Shown: piece by piece, positions 33,602 through 42,662 of the stretch
How the letters are laid out: each line of letters opens with the position of its first letter
Position numbering within the stretch: the stretch's first letter is position 1
DNA from: Methanobrevibacter thaueri
GTDB lineage: Archaea; Methanobacteriota; Methanobacteria; Methanobacteriales; Methanobacteriaceae
Assembly: GCF_015062905.1 (NCBI RefSeq)
Contig: NZ_SUTK01000012.1
Coordinates: forward strand, 1-43,061
DNA: 43,061 nucleotides
Direction: 5' to 3'
Program-made: the position numbers and the translations under genes
The notes under the pieces: generated by a model
What the model saw: only the letters and a program-made list of their open reading frames with translations
Databases searched by the model: none
Told to the model about the DNA's origin: nothing

Positions 33602-35857
33602 CTATTCAACATCTTTAAGTGCCTCAACCATATTCAAATCATTTATCTTTTCAGAAAACAGCAAATTGACACCGATTGAGATTGCAAAAGTTATGGCTGC
33701 AGACAACAATATGTTTCCCCAGGTCAAGGTAGGAACATAGTAAAGTGAATCCCCTGCAGCATTCATCATGAGCGTCATGAAGTAGAATCCCAAAGGAATT
33801 CCCAAAATAAAACCTATGGCTGTGAAAATCACGTTTTGAGTCAGCAATAGCTTTCTTAATACATTTGTCTTGAAACCCAAAACCTTCAATGTGGCAATTT
33901 CCCTTTCCATTTCAGTGAAGGACAATATCTCCAGATTGTATAAAACTAAAATAGCCAATGCCACCGCCACAAATGTCACCACATAAACCATCATCATTAC
34001 AGCTGAAGTCATCTGGTCCCAGCTTTCCTTCATTCTATCAACGCTTGAAGTGGATTTTATTGAATCGAAGTTTTCACCGAATTTCTCATCAGTGATAATG
34101 TTTGTAGGAGTGAAATTCAATCCCTGATCCTCCAAGGTATCAGGAGACATTATCAGACCCTGTGAGATTGGTTCTGCATGTATCTGGCCAATTTTTGATG
34201 TTACCCACTTATCTTCACCAACAATGTGCCATCTGATTTTATCTCCAATTTTCAGATTGAACTTTTCAGCCAGTTTAGTTGAAATTGAAACATCCCCTTC
34301 ATCGATGTCAATTGGATTGCGATTGCTATCCGTGTATGATATCAAATCTGTGTTGTTTGATACCAAAAGCCCTACCGTGTCTTCTCCACCATTGGCCTTC
34401 ATTTCAATTGATTGCTGCATTATAAAGCTGCCATCTGTTTCGTTTAAAATATAATACAGCTCCATTGGATTGGCATCATTTGAAAGCAGCAATTTTGACT
34501 CATAATGATTGATGTCATCATATTCCCATGATTTCAGCTCATTCATACTGTCATTCATTCCGAATGCCGCAATCAGCAGTGCCACGCAACCCATAACTCC
34601 AACTATTGTCATCAATGCCCTGAAGTTGTTTCTTCTTGCATCACGCCAATTCCATCTGAAATTGAAACTCAAACGCTTCCAAAACCTTGATTTCTCGATA
34701 AAGGTGTTTGAAGAGTTATGGGGAGCTTTTGGCCTTAATGTATTGGCAGGATTCTCCTTTGAAATTCTTCTGCATGAAAAATAGGTCACCAATACTGACA
34801 ATGCAACCATCAGCCCTGCAATGTAGATGAAACTAATGTCGAACCCCGGATGCCAGCTAGGCATACTGTAGCTTGTCATCATAGTCGGATAAAACATACG
34901 CGGAATTATAACTGGTCCAGTAACCAATCCAAGGAATGCACCAGCAAGAACCGGCAAGAAAGCATATGAAAGATAATGTAGAATGATTGTCTTATCCTTA
35001 AATCCCACCGCTTTGAGAATCCCGATTTGATTGCGCTGATGAGTGACAATTCTAGTCATTGTAGTTAAAAGAGTCAGGAAAGTAACCAAAATAAAAACAA
35101 TCGGAAAAACATCACCAATCATCTTGTGTTGTACCATCTCATCAGAGAATTTGGATACACTTAAATGGTCCTCTTTTTTAGTGACTGACAGATAATCTAT
35201 TGAATCGAGTTTATCCTTAAAATCATCATAAGACGAATCATATTTGACAAGCAGAGTATTGTATTCTAAATCTTTCGGATATGCTTTGGCAGAAAGGTAT
35301 GCAAATCCCATTTGATAAAAATCGGGAGTTAATGAACTTGGAGACACTTCGTAGATGTATTCAGGAGAATAGCCAAGTCCCCTAATTTCTTTTGTTATTG
35401 TTTGATTGTCAAACTCAAGGGTTATCTTATCCCCCACTTTTAAATCTCGAGCATCAGCAAAACGGGCATCCAACCAAATGCCTGATGCATCATCAGGATT
35501 AAATTCCTCACCTTCAGTGGCGTAAAATTTGGAAATCGTTCCATTTTCTATAAAGTGCAGCTTGACATCAGGCTTGTTATCAAGCTTAGCTTGTGATTCA
35601 ATGGCTTCCTGCCTGTCGGATTGGGTTGTGAATTCATTGACCTTATCCAGTGAAGCGTCATCAAAATCAGTGCCGTAAATCCATGCATCAGCCATGTTCG
35701 TATCGGCGTAAAACCCGTCGGAAGTCTGCACTAATCCATAATATTCCGCATAAATTCCAGTATATGCAAAAATGCCTAAAAATGCCATTAGGAATATCGC
35801 AATAAATTGTGCTTTGTTGATTTTTATATCCCTTAGCATTTTTTTAGATAAAGACAT
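33602..35857 (-). CDS. MacB/FtsX-type ABC exporter permease
   Basis: 751 residues with two FtsX domains. An N-terminal helix (FIAIFLMAFLGIFAYTGIYA) precedes a large extracellular domain (~residues 45-235). The first FtsX helices (~250-360) follow, then a linker with a second N-terminal-like helix (ALMTIVGVMGCVALLIAAFG), a second extracellular domain, and the final FtsX block (GFILGIPLGFYFMTLMM). Such permeases export lipoproteins, peptides or drugs or transmit force across the membrane; substrate unknown. It lies 52 bp downstream of its ATPase with a T7 run in between. Confidence 0.88.
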   Translation of the reverse strand: MSLSKKMLRDIKINKAQFIAIFLMAFLGIFAYTGIYAEYYGLVQTSDGFYADTNMADAWIYGTDFDDASLDKVNEFTTQSDRQEAIESQAKLDNKPDVKLHFIENGTISKFYATEGEEFNPDDASGIWLDARFADARDLKVGDKITLEFDNQTITKEIRGLGYSPEYIYEVSPSSLTPDFYQMGFAYLSAKAYPKDLEYNTLLVKYDSSYDDFKDKLDSIDYLSVTKKEDHLSVSKFSDEMVQHKMIGDVFPIVFILVTFLTLLTTMTRIVTHQRNQIGILKAVGFKDKTIILHYLSYAFLPVLAGAFLGLVTGPVIIPRMFYPTMMTSYSMPSWHPGFDISFIYIAGLMVALSVLVTYFSCRRISKENPANTLRPKAPHNSSNTFIEKSRFWKRLSFNFRWNWRDARRNNFRALMTIVGVMGCVALLIAAFGMNDSMNELKSWEYDDINHYESKLLLSNDANPMELYYILNETDGSFIMQQSIEMKANGGEDTVGLLVSNNTDLISYTDSNRNPIDIDEGDVSISTKLAEKFNLKIGDKIRWHIVGEDKWVTSKIGQIHAEPISQGLIMSPDTLEDQGLNFTPTNIITDEKFGENFDSIKSTSSVDRMKESWDQMTSAVMMMVYVVTFVAVALAILVLYNLEILSFTEMEREIATLKVLGFKTNVLRKLLLTQNVIFTAIGFILGIPLGFYFMTLMMNAAGDSLYYVPTLTWGNILLSAAITFAISIGVNLLFSEKINDLNMVEALKDVE

Positions 35858-35909
35858 GATATACTATATGAAAAAAATAAGATTTAAATTTAAAGGGCAA
35901 CTAAAACAT

Positions 35910-36614
35910 TCACCATTCCAAATCCGTAATCTTTTTCGGATTTTCATTGATGACAATACTTTCAATTTGGCCGTTTTTAATCCTAATCACCTTATCTGCG
36001 GCTTCGGCCAAAATTGCATTGTGGGTTACGATGACAACAGTGGTTCCCTTGCTGTTGCTCATGTCCTGGAGCAGATTCAGAATTAGAACACCCGTCTTAG
36101 AGTCCAATGCCCCTGTTGGCTCATCACATAAAAGCATTGTGGGCTGTTTGGCCACTGCCCTTGCGATGGATACCCTCTGCTGTTCACCGCCAGACAATTG
36201 TGCCGGAAACTGATCCGCATGGCTTTTGAGATCAACAGATTCCAAGACGTCCAATCCATTGATATTGAAATCAACAATGTCACTCATGAGCTCAACATTT
36301 TCAAGGGCAGTCAGGTTTGGAATCAGGTTATAAAACTGAAATATAAATCCCACGTTATTTGCCCTGTAATCTGTTAGTTCATTATCATCAAATTCCTCCA
36401 CATGATTGCCATTGACGATAATCTGACCTGAAGTAACAGTGTCCAGACCTCCCAAAAGATTTAGAAGGGTTGATTTGCCCGCACCTGAAGGACCGAGAAT
36501 TACAACAAATTCCCCCTCATCTATTGTGAAGTTCACATTGTCCATGGCTTTAAGAATGTGGTCTCCTGTTTTGTAAATCTTATCAACATTTTTGAATTCG
36601 ATAATTGTGCTCAT
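35910..36614 (-). CDS. MacB/LolD-type ABC exporter ATPase
   Basis: 234 residues with Walker A GPSGAGKST (41-49), Q-loop Q93, signature LSGGEQQR (140-147), Walker B LLCDEPTGALD and H-loop VTHN. The GPSGAGKST / LSGGEQQRVSIARA combination is that of the LolD/MacB/FtsE class. It partners the FtsX permease downstream. ATG 36614 lacks a Shine-Dalgarno site; an AT-rich TATA-like box about 30 bp upstream allows a leaderless message. Confidence 0.9.
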   Translation of the reverse strand: MSTIIEFKNVDKIYKTGDHILKAMDNVNFTIDEGEFVVILGPSGAGKSTLLNLLGGLDTVTSGQIIVNGNHVEEFDDNELTDYRANNVGFIFQFYNLIPNLTALENVELMSDIVDFNINGLDVLESVDLKSHADQFPAQLSGGEQQRVSIARAVAKQPTMLLCDEPTGALDSKTGVLILNLLQDMSNSKGTTVVIVTHNAILAEAADKVIRIKNGQIESIVINENPKKITDLEW

Positions 36615-36743
36615 TGGTTAATATATTATATTCTAATCAATAATAAATTTTCAACTTGAAAGCGAAAAATGAAAAAAACAATAATTATAAAACACTTCAG
36701 AACTAAAATTATATTATAATAAAATATTACAGGAAAAATCCAA

Positions 36744-37481
36744 ATGTCATTTAATAAAGATGAAATGTTAATTATGCCTGCAGTAGACATCAAGAACGGT
36801 AAATGTGTCCAGCTTGTCCAAGGCGAACCTGGAAGTGAAATGGTTGAAATAGATAATCCTGAACTTGTTGCAAAGCATTGGGAAGATTTGGGAGCTAAAA
36901 ATATCCATGTAATTGATTTGGACGGAACAATCAATGGAGTGGCCAGCTTTGACATTATCAAAAGAATCCTAAATGAAGTTAGTGTCCCTATCCAGCTTGG
37001 AGGAGGAATAAGAAGCACAGAATATGCCCGTCAATTGTTAGACCTTGACATTGAAAGGATAATCATTGGAACAATGGGGATTCAGCAACCGGAAACAATC
37101 ACTGAACTTTCAAACGAATACGGTTCCGACAGGATAATGATTTCACTTGACAGCAAAGACAACAAGGTGGTCATTAAGGGATGGCAGGAAAAAATTGACA
37201 AAAGCCCAAGTGAAATTGCAAATGACTTTAAGGACCATGGTGCAGGAAGCATTCTGTTTACAAATGTTGATGTCGAAGGGCTTTTAGGCGGATTTTACAC
37301 AGAACCTGTAGAAAAACTTAAAAAAACTGTAGACTTGCCTATTGTCTATTCCGGTGGAATAACAACAATAGATGACATTAGAAAACTAAATGAAAGTGGT
37401 GTGGAAGGAATTGTAATCGGTTCTGCACTTTATACTGATAAAATTGATTTGACTGAAGCTTTAAAATATCAAAAGAGGTAA
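36744..37481 (+). CDS. hisA: ProFAR isomerase HisA (histidine biosynthesis)
   Basis: Isomerises ProFAR to PRFAR, the fourth step of the histidine pathway. The 245-residue TIM barrel has catalytic aspartates D15 (PAVDIKNGKCVQLV) and D136 (ISLDSKDN), and phosphate-binding loops LGGGIR and IVYSGGI. AGGAAAAAT precedes the ATG; a TATA-like box lies near 36708-36720. Four base pairs separate it from ribL; the genes to pyrI follow on the same strand with small gaps. Confidence 0.94.
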   Translation: MSFNKDEMLIMPAVDIKNGKCVQLVQGEPGSEMVEIDNPELVAKHWEDLGAKNIHVIDLDGTINGVASFDIIKRILNEVSVPIQLGGGIRSTEYARQLLDLDIERIIIGTMGIQQPETITELSNEYGSDRIMISLDSKDNKVVIKGWQEKIDKSPSEIANDFKDHGAGSILFTNVDVEGLLGGFYTEPVEKLKKTVDLPIVYSGGITTIDDIRKLNESGVEGIVIGSALYTDKIDLTEALKYQKR

Positions 37482-37485
37482 TTGA

Positions 37486-37947
37486 ATGAAAGTAATGGCG
37501 ACCGGAACATTTGACATACTCCACCCTGGGCATGGAGTTTACTTGGAAGAGTCCAGAAAGCTCGGTGGAGAAGATGCTGAACTTTATGTTGTTGTTGCAA
37601 GAGATGCAACAGTTGAAAGGAGAAAAAGAGTGCCCATCGTTGGAGAGGACCAACGTTTGGAATTGATTAAAATGTTAAAACCCGTAACTGACGCTTATTT
37701 AGGTGATGCAAATGGGGATGTTTTCAAAATCGTGAGAGAAATTGACCCTGACATCATTACCGTTGGGGCTGACCAGAACCACGATGTCGGAAAGCTACAG
37801 CAAGCCCTTGACAAAAGAGGATTCAAGGCAAAAGCTGTGCGCATTGAAAAATATCGTGATTGTGAACTTGACAGCAGCTGTAAAATAATTAGAAAAATTG
37901 AAAATACTGATTTCGAAGGAAAAATTTTAGATCATTGTGAAGATTAA
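37486..37947 (+). CDS. ribL: Archaeal FAD synthase RibL
   Basis: Transfers AMP from ATP to FMN to make FAD. The 153-residue nucleotidyltransferase begins MKVMATGTFDILHPGHGVYL, with the HxGH-type HPGH at residues 13-16, and has VVARDATVERRKR and the C-terminal GADQNHD region. Cysteines near the C-terminus (CELDSSC and DHCED) fit the Cys-dependent archaeal RibL. GAGGTAA precedes the ATG. Other cytidylyltransferase-fold enzymes are possible, but size and motifs fit RibL best. Confidence 0.9.
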   Translation: MKVMATGTFDILHPGHGVYLEESRKLGGEDAELYVVVARDATVERRKRVPIVGEDQRLELIKMLKPVTDAYLGDANGDVFKIVREIDPDIITVGADQNHDVGKLQQALDKRGFKAKAVRIEKYRDCELDSSCKIIRKIENTDFEGKILDHCED

Positions 37948-37959
37948 GGAGAGTATAAT

Positions 37960-38982
37960 ATGTTTAAAGTAGCAATAATAGGAGCAAGTGGATATACTGG
38001 GGGAGAGCTTTTAAGAATGCTTACAAACCATCCTGAAGTTGAAATTACAGAAATCACTTCAAGACAGTATGAAGGAACTCCAGCACACAAAATCCACCCA
38101 CACGTTAGAGATTCAGGACTTGTATTCGAAAACAAAAGTCCATCCGAATTGGATGCAGACGTCGTATTTACCGCAACACCTCATGGTGCATCAATGAAAA
38201 TCGTGCCGGAAATCCTTGAAACCGGTGCTAAAGTAGTTGATTTAAGCGGGGATTACAGATATCGTGACACTGAGGTTTATGAAAAATGGTATGGCATGGA
38301 ACATACAGACAAGGAAAATAAAGGTGTATTTGGACTTCCTGAACTATACAGGGATGAAATTAAAAAAGCAAATCTTGTTGCAAATCCGGGATGTTTCCCA
38401 ACCGGCGCAATCCTATCCTCATATCCATTGGTTAAAAATGATTTGGTCGACAGAATTATAATCGATTCAAAAACCGGAGTTAGTGGAGCAGGAGTTAACC
38501 CGTCAGCAACTACACATTACCCTAACATTGCAGATAACGTAAATCCATATAAGATTTCTTCACACAGACACATGTCTGAAATCCAACAGGAATTGCATGG
38601 ATTTGACGATGTAAAAGTATCATTTACACCACATCTTGTGCCTGTTAACCGTGGAATTCAAACTACCAGCCACAGCTTTTTGACTGATGAAAACCTAGAC
38701 ATCACACCTGAGGAAATCAGAAAATTATATGAAAAGGAATATGGTGGAGAATTCTTCATCAAACTCATGGATGAAGGGGAAATTCCTCACTTGAGTTCAG
38801 TTCGCGGATCCAACTTCGTACATATCGGAGGATTTGAAATTGATGATACCGGAAGACTTGTAATGTTATCCGCTATCGACAACCTTGTCAAAGGAGCATC
38901 AGGCCAAGCTATACAAAATATGAACATCATTCTAGGAATTGACGAAACATTAGGCTTAAGACACTTGGGTCTTCATCCTTAA
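37960..38982 (+). CDS. argC: N-acetyl-gamma-glutamyl-phosphate reductase ArgC
   Basis: Reduces N-acetylglutamyl phosphate to the semialdehyde in arginine synthesis (some archaeal homologues also act on LysW-linked substrates). The 340-residue protein has the Rossmann loop GASGYTGGELLR (residues 8-19), catalytic C145 in NPGCFPTGA, and SAIDNLVKGASGQAIQNMN near the C-terminus. AAGGAGAG precedes ATG 37960. Twelve bases follow ribL. Confidence 0.94.
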   Translation: MFKVAIIGASGYTGGELLRMLTNHPEVEITEITSRQYEGTPAHKIHPHVRDSGLVFENKSPSELDADVVFTATPHGASMKIVPEILETGAKVVDLSGDYRYRDTEVYEKWYGMEHTDKENKGVFGLPELYRDEIKKANLVANPGCFPTGAILSSYPLVKNDLVDRIIIDSKTGVSGAGVNPSATTHYPNIADNVNPYKISSHRHMSEIQQELHGFDDVKVSFTPHLVPVNRGIQTTSHSFLTDENLDITPEEIRKLYEKEYGGEFFIKLMDEGEIPHLSSVRGSNFVHIGGFEIDDTGRLVMLSAIDNLVKGASGQAIQNMNIILGIDETLGLRHLGLHP

Positions 38983-39004
38983 AATTATACAAGAAGGTAA
39001 CAAC

Positions 39005-39493
39005 ATGAAAAGAATAATTATATATTATTCAAACGGAGGAACAACGGATTTGGTTGCTAAAACACTAGCTAAAAACTTAAATGCAGATTTAGTAAGAATT
39101 CATGACTTAAAAAATCGTGATGGATTCAAAAACAGATTATTTGCGTCAATCAATGCGTTTAGAGAAACAAAAACAGACATTATTCCCGCCAAAGTAGATT
39201 TAAGAGGATACGACACAGTATATTTTGGAACTCCTACATGGAATGGAAATCCTACTCCAGCAATTTTAACAATTATCGACAGATGCGACCTTAGGGCAAA
39301 GGATGTTGTCATATTTGCCACAATGGATGTCAACCGTGGCGAATCCAATGTCAAAAGACTTGAGGAAAAAGTAAAATTGCGTGGAGCCAGAGTGATTGAA
39401 AGCTTTACAATTGCAACTAAAGACAAAAACCCTGAAAAATTAGTTAGTGATACTGAAGCAATAATTGAAATAAAAGATTTGAAAATGTATTAG
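39005..39493 (+). CDS. Flavodoxin family protein
   Basis: 162-residue flavodoxin-fold protein. The FMN phosphate loop is YYSNGGTTDLVAKTLAKNL at residues 7-25. The second loop FGTPTWNGNPTPAILTI matches the flavodoxin/NAD(P)H-dehydrogenase-like group found in methanogens. Probably a cytosolic electron carrier; partner unknown. AAGGTAA precedes the ATG. It lies 22 bp after argC and 8 bp before pyrI. Confidence 0.88.
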   Translation: MKRIIIYYSNGGTTDLVAKTLAKNLNADLVRIHDLKNRDGFKNRLFASINAFRETKTDIIPAKVDLRGYDTVYFGTPTWNGNPTPAILTIIDRCDLRAKDVVIFATMDVNRGESNVKRLEEKVKLRGARVIESFTIATKDKNPEKLVSDTEAIIEIKDLKMY

Positions 39494-39501
39494 GTGTTGA
39501 T

Positions 39502-39972
39502 ATGGTAAAATCTGAATTAAAAATTAAAGCTATTGAAAACGGCACTGTTATAGACCACATTACAGCAAACAAAGCACTGCACATTCTAAAGATTTTAGGT
39601 CTCCCAGATGATGAAACCACTAATGTGACAGTGGCGATGAACGTATCATCTGGCCAAATTGGAAGAAAGGACATTGTGAAAATTGAAAACAGGGAAGTTG
39701 ACCATAACGAACTCAATCAGATTGCTTTAATCGCTCCAAAAGCTACAATCAACATTATCAGAGATTTCAAACCTATCAAAAAAGACAAAATTGTTCTTCC
39801 AAAGAAGATTACTTCAATAATCAAATGCACAAATCCAAAGTGCATTACAAATTTTGAAAATGAGCCTATAACACCTATTTTCAATGTCGTTAAGGAGTAC
39901 CCTCCAGTGGTCAGATGCCATTACTGTGAAAAATTAATAAAAACAGAAGATATCGATAAGCAATTCGAATAA
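39502..39972 (+). CDS. pyrI: Aspartate carbamoyltransferase regulatory chain
   Basis: Regulatory subunit that binds CTP/ATP and assembles the pyrimidine-pathway ATCase; 156 residues. The N-terminal allosteric domain reads LKIKAIENGTVIDHI and LHILKILGL. The C-terminal zinc domain has C109-x4-C114 and C139-x2-C142. AGGTGTTGAT precedes the ATG. The catalytic gene pyrB is not adjacent here. Its end is 4 bp from the stop of the convergent GMC-type gene, with a T6 run between. Confidence 0.94.
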   Translation: MVKSELKIKAIENGTVIDHITANKALHILKILGLPDDETTNVTVAMNVSSGQIGRKDIVKIENREVDHNELNQIALIAPKATINIIRDFKPIKKDKIVLPKKITSIIKCTNPKCITNFENEPITPIFNVVKEYPPVVRCHYCEKLIKTEDIDKQFE

Positions 39973-39976
39973 TCTT

Positions 39977-41182
39977 CTATTTATTTTTTAAATAATCAGC
40001 CAATCTTTTGGATAATGCAAGTATTGTTAATATTGGAGGCTTACCTGGAGATATCGGCAATACGCTTGCATCACAAACAAAGAGATTGGAAACTTTGGTT
40101 TCCAGATTACTGTCAACCACATCACCTATTTTTGCAGTCCCTCCAGGGTGTGCTCCCCTGTAGACTGTTGAGCCAATCGTATTTGGGTCAACACCCGCTT
40201 TTTCAAGAATGAATCCTGCTGTTGCGACACCTTCAGCCAGATATCTTATATCCTGTATGGTATTTGTCTTATAAACCTCGCCATCGTCATCAATATATCC
40301 TTTACATTCATCAGGTGTCTTGACCATGATGCTCAGTATGTCATTATCAGTAACTGAATCATCAGGAATGTTTGCACGAATGAATGATGAAAAGTGAGGA
40401 GACAGAACAAAGTTTTCGCCTATGACCAAACCGGCCATCTGCACTTCAGTATTGAAGTTGATATCCTTTAGATACCCTCCAACTGATACGAACGGATCAA
40501 AGAATATTTCACGTCCCGCATCGATTCCGGAACGTCTTAAAATCAAAGCTGAGGATATCGCACCTGCAGACAATATCACATAATCGCCGAGCAGCTCTTC
40601 TTCATTACCGTCTTTTATAAACTTGACTCCTTTGATTTCATTATCCTCAATGATCAATTCTGTCACTTCAGCTTCGGTGACTAATTCCGCACCAGCTTCA
40701 ACTGCCTCATCAACAAAGTCCTTTCCGGACCATTTTGCATCTGCAGGACAACCAAATGCACATTTTCCGCATTGAATGCAGTCCTCTTCACGTATTGCCT
40801 TTGGCATCTTCAAGGTTTGAAGTCCAAGTTCACGGCCCGCATCAAGAAATGCCTGTGTTCCGGCACCAATGTGTGAATCATCAAGCTGGTGAACACCCAC
40901 CAAATCCTCAACGTATTCATATGCATCGGTCAAGTCGATATCAAACTCATGCAGTTCCTCGTCCAGTGCCCGTACCATGTTAGACATTGACACGATTGTC
41001 GCTCCGCCGATACAGGTGGTGGTCAACAGGTCTACTGAGCTGTTGTACTTATCATAATAATTAAAAGCATCCTTTGATTTAATATACGGTCCCTTTTCCA
41101 GAATTGTTACAGGAAGATTATTCAATGCAAGTTCCCTTGCAAGAATTGCTCCGCCTGCACCAGTACCTACAATTATAAACAT
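39977..41182 (-). CDS. GMC-type FAD oxidoreductase with a [4Fe-4S] motif
   Basis: 401-residue FAD protein. The dinucleotide fold IIVGTGAGGAILARELA is at residues 3-19. A ferredoxin-like C135-x2-C138-x2-C141-x3-C145-P follows in the insertion (CIQCGKCAFGCP). GAISSALILRRSGI and the C-terminal GAHPGGTAKIGDVVD plus LFVCDASVLPISPG blocks are those of the GMC family (alcohol/choline oxidase class). Substrate unknown; an anaerobic methanogen would use it as a dehydrogenase with electrons leaving through the cluster. GGTGATTG (41184-41191) precedes ATG 41182; a TATA-like GTATAATATA lies near 41215. Confidence 0.85.
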   Translation of the reverse strand: MFIIVGTGAGGAILARELALNNLPVTILEKGPYIKSKDAFNYYDKYNSSVDLLTTTCIGGATIVSMSNMVRALDEELHEFDIDLTDAYEYVEDLVGVHQLDDSHIGAGTQAFLDAGRELGLQTLKMPKAIREEDCIQCGKCAFGCPADAKWSGKDFVDEAVEAGAELVTEAEVTELIIEDNEIKGVKFIKDGNEEELLGDYVILSAGAISSALILRRSGIDAGREIFFDPFVSVGGYLKDINFNTEVQMAGLVIGENFVLSPHFSSFIRANIPDDSVTDNDILSIMVKTPDECKGYIDDDGEVYKTNTIQDIRYLAEGVATAGFILEKAGVDPNTIGSTVYRGAHPGGTAKIGDVVDSNLETKVSNLFVCDASVLPISPGKPPILTILALSKRLADYLKNK

Positions 41183-41291
41183 TCAATCACCAAAAATTAT
41201 TAACGATTGTTATATTATACATCCTAGTTAATAAAGTTTTTTTAATAGATAATATAAAATTAGTATTGTATAAATCTTTTTGAGTGATAAA

Positions 41292-42662
41292 ATGGAAGAA
41301 TATATAAATCTATTTGAAAATGTTATTGCAAAAACTAGCCCAAAAGTGGATTACATAGATATCAGATTTGGAATGGGCGATAATACTTCCATATTAATGA
41401 AAGATGGAAATGTAGATGAAATCAACACAGGAATGAGCTTAGGAGCAAGAATAAGAGTGTTGAATAATGGAGCATGGGGTTTTGCATATACAACAGACTT
41501 ATCAAAAATCAATGAAATAACTGAAACCGCTTTAAAATTATCAAATTCACTTAAGGGAGATGTCGAATTAAGTGAAAGTGATGTTGTCAAGGACAAGGTG
41601 GAAGTGGATGTCAAAATACCTTTTAAGGACATATCCATTGAAGAAAAAAATGACATCATGAAGCAGGCCAATGACGCAGCCACTATCGACAAGGTGAACA
41701 GTACCACAGTAAGCTACGGTGACAGCGAAGTCAATGAACTGTTCATGAACAGCGAAGGCAGCGAAATTCAAGTGAAGACATCAAGGGTCAGAATGGCATT
41801 GAATGCCTCTGCAACCGATGGTGAAATAATTCAATTTGGACATGGAAGCCTTGGAGGAGTCAAAGGATTTGAAGTGATTGCTGATGCCGACATTGAAGAA
41901 TTCGGAAGAAAAATCGGTGAAAAGGCAGTCAGATTACTTGATGCAAAACCTGCACCATCAGGCCAATTTCCAGTGATAGCAGACCCTGAACTGACAGGAG
42001 TTCTAATTCATGAGGCATTGGGACATGCAGTTGAAGGCGATTTAATATTGCAAAATGATTCTATCCTAAAGGACAGAATCGGCACACAAATCGCATCAGA
42101 CATTGTAAACATCTTTGATGACGCAAGCCTGAAGGACGGCTTTGGATATTATCCTTATGATGTTGAGGGAATAAAAACAAAACCTAATCAGCTGGTCAAG
42201 GACGGAAAACTAATTTCACTTTTAAATTCAAGATCAACTTCATCAAAGCTTGGAATGAAATCCTCTGGAAATGCAAGATCAATCATTGCAGACCAGCCGA
42301 TTGTCAGAATGAGCAATACATTCCTGCAACCAGGAGATATGGAAGTCAGCGAATTGTTTGAAGGCATTGATAATGGAATCTATCTTAAAGGTTCAAGAGG
42401 AGGCCAAGTAGATACAGGGAAAGGCATTTTCCAATTCAATGCAGCTGAAGGATACATGATTGAAAACGGCGAAATCACAACACCTCTAAGGGACGTGTCA
42501 TTATCCGGAAACATTCTGGAAACATTGAAAAACATTGATGCAATCGGCAATGACTTTAAGTTGAGCGTTGGATTTTGTGGAAAAGACGGTCAAACTGCAC
42601 CTGTAGGTGATGGCGGACCACATACAAGAATTTTAAATGCACTTGTAGGAGGAATGGGATAA
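41292..42662 (+). CDS. tldD: TldD/PmbA-family metalloprotease, TldD type
   Basis: 456-residue peptidase-like protein. The TldD zinc-site motif HEALGHAVEGD gives H240-E241-x3-H245. The C-terminal domain contains GSRGGQVDTGKGIFQFNA and the final VGDGGPHTRILNALVGG, typical of TldD. In other organisms it works with PmbA/TldE to degrade or mature small peptides; no PmbA is in the window. The frame starts with a TTG at 41280, but AGTGAT sits inside it before ATG 41292, which is chosen. Its stop touches the AMMECR1 start. Confidence 0.92.
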   Translation: MEEYINLFENVIAKTSPKVDYIDIRFGMGDNTSILMKDGNVDEINTGMSLGARIRVLNNGAWGFAYTTDLSKINEITETALKLSNSLKGDVELSESDVVKDKVEVDVKIPFKDISIEEKNDIMKQANDAATIDKVNSTTVSYGDSEVNELFMNSEGSEIQVKTSRVRMALNASATDGEIIQFGHGSLGGVKGFEVIADADIEEFGRKIGEKAVRLLDAKPAPSGQFPVIADPELTGVLIHEALGHAVEGDLILQNDSILKDRIGTQIASDIVNIFDDASLKDGFGYYPYDVEGIKTKPNQLVKDGKLISLLNSRSTSSKLGMKSSGNARSIIADQPIVRMSNTFLQPGDMEVSELFEGIDNGIYLKGSRGGQVDTGKGIFQFNAAEGYMIENGEITTPLRDVSLSGNILETLKNIDAIGNDFKLSVGFCGKDGQTAPVGDGGPHTRILNALVGGMG

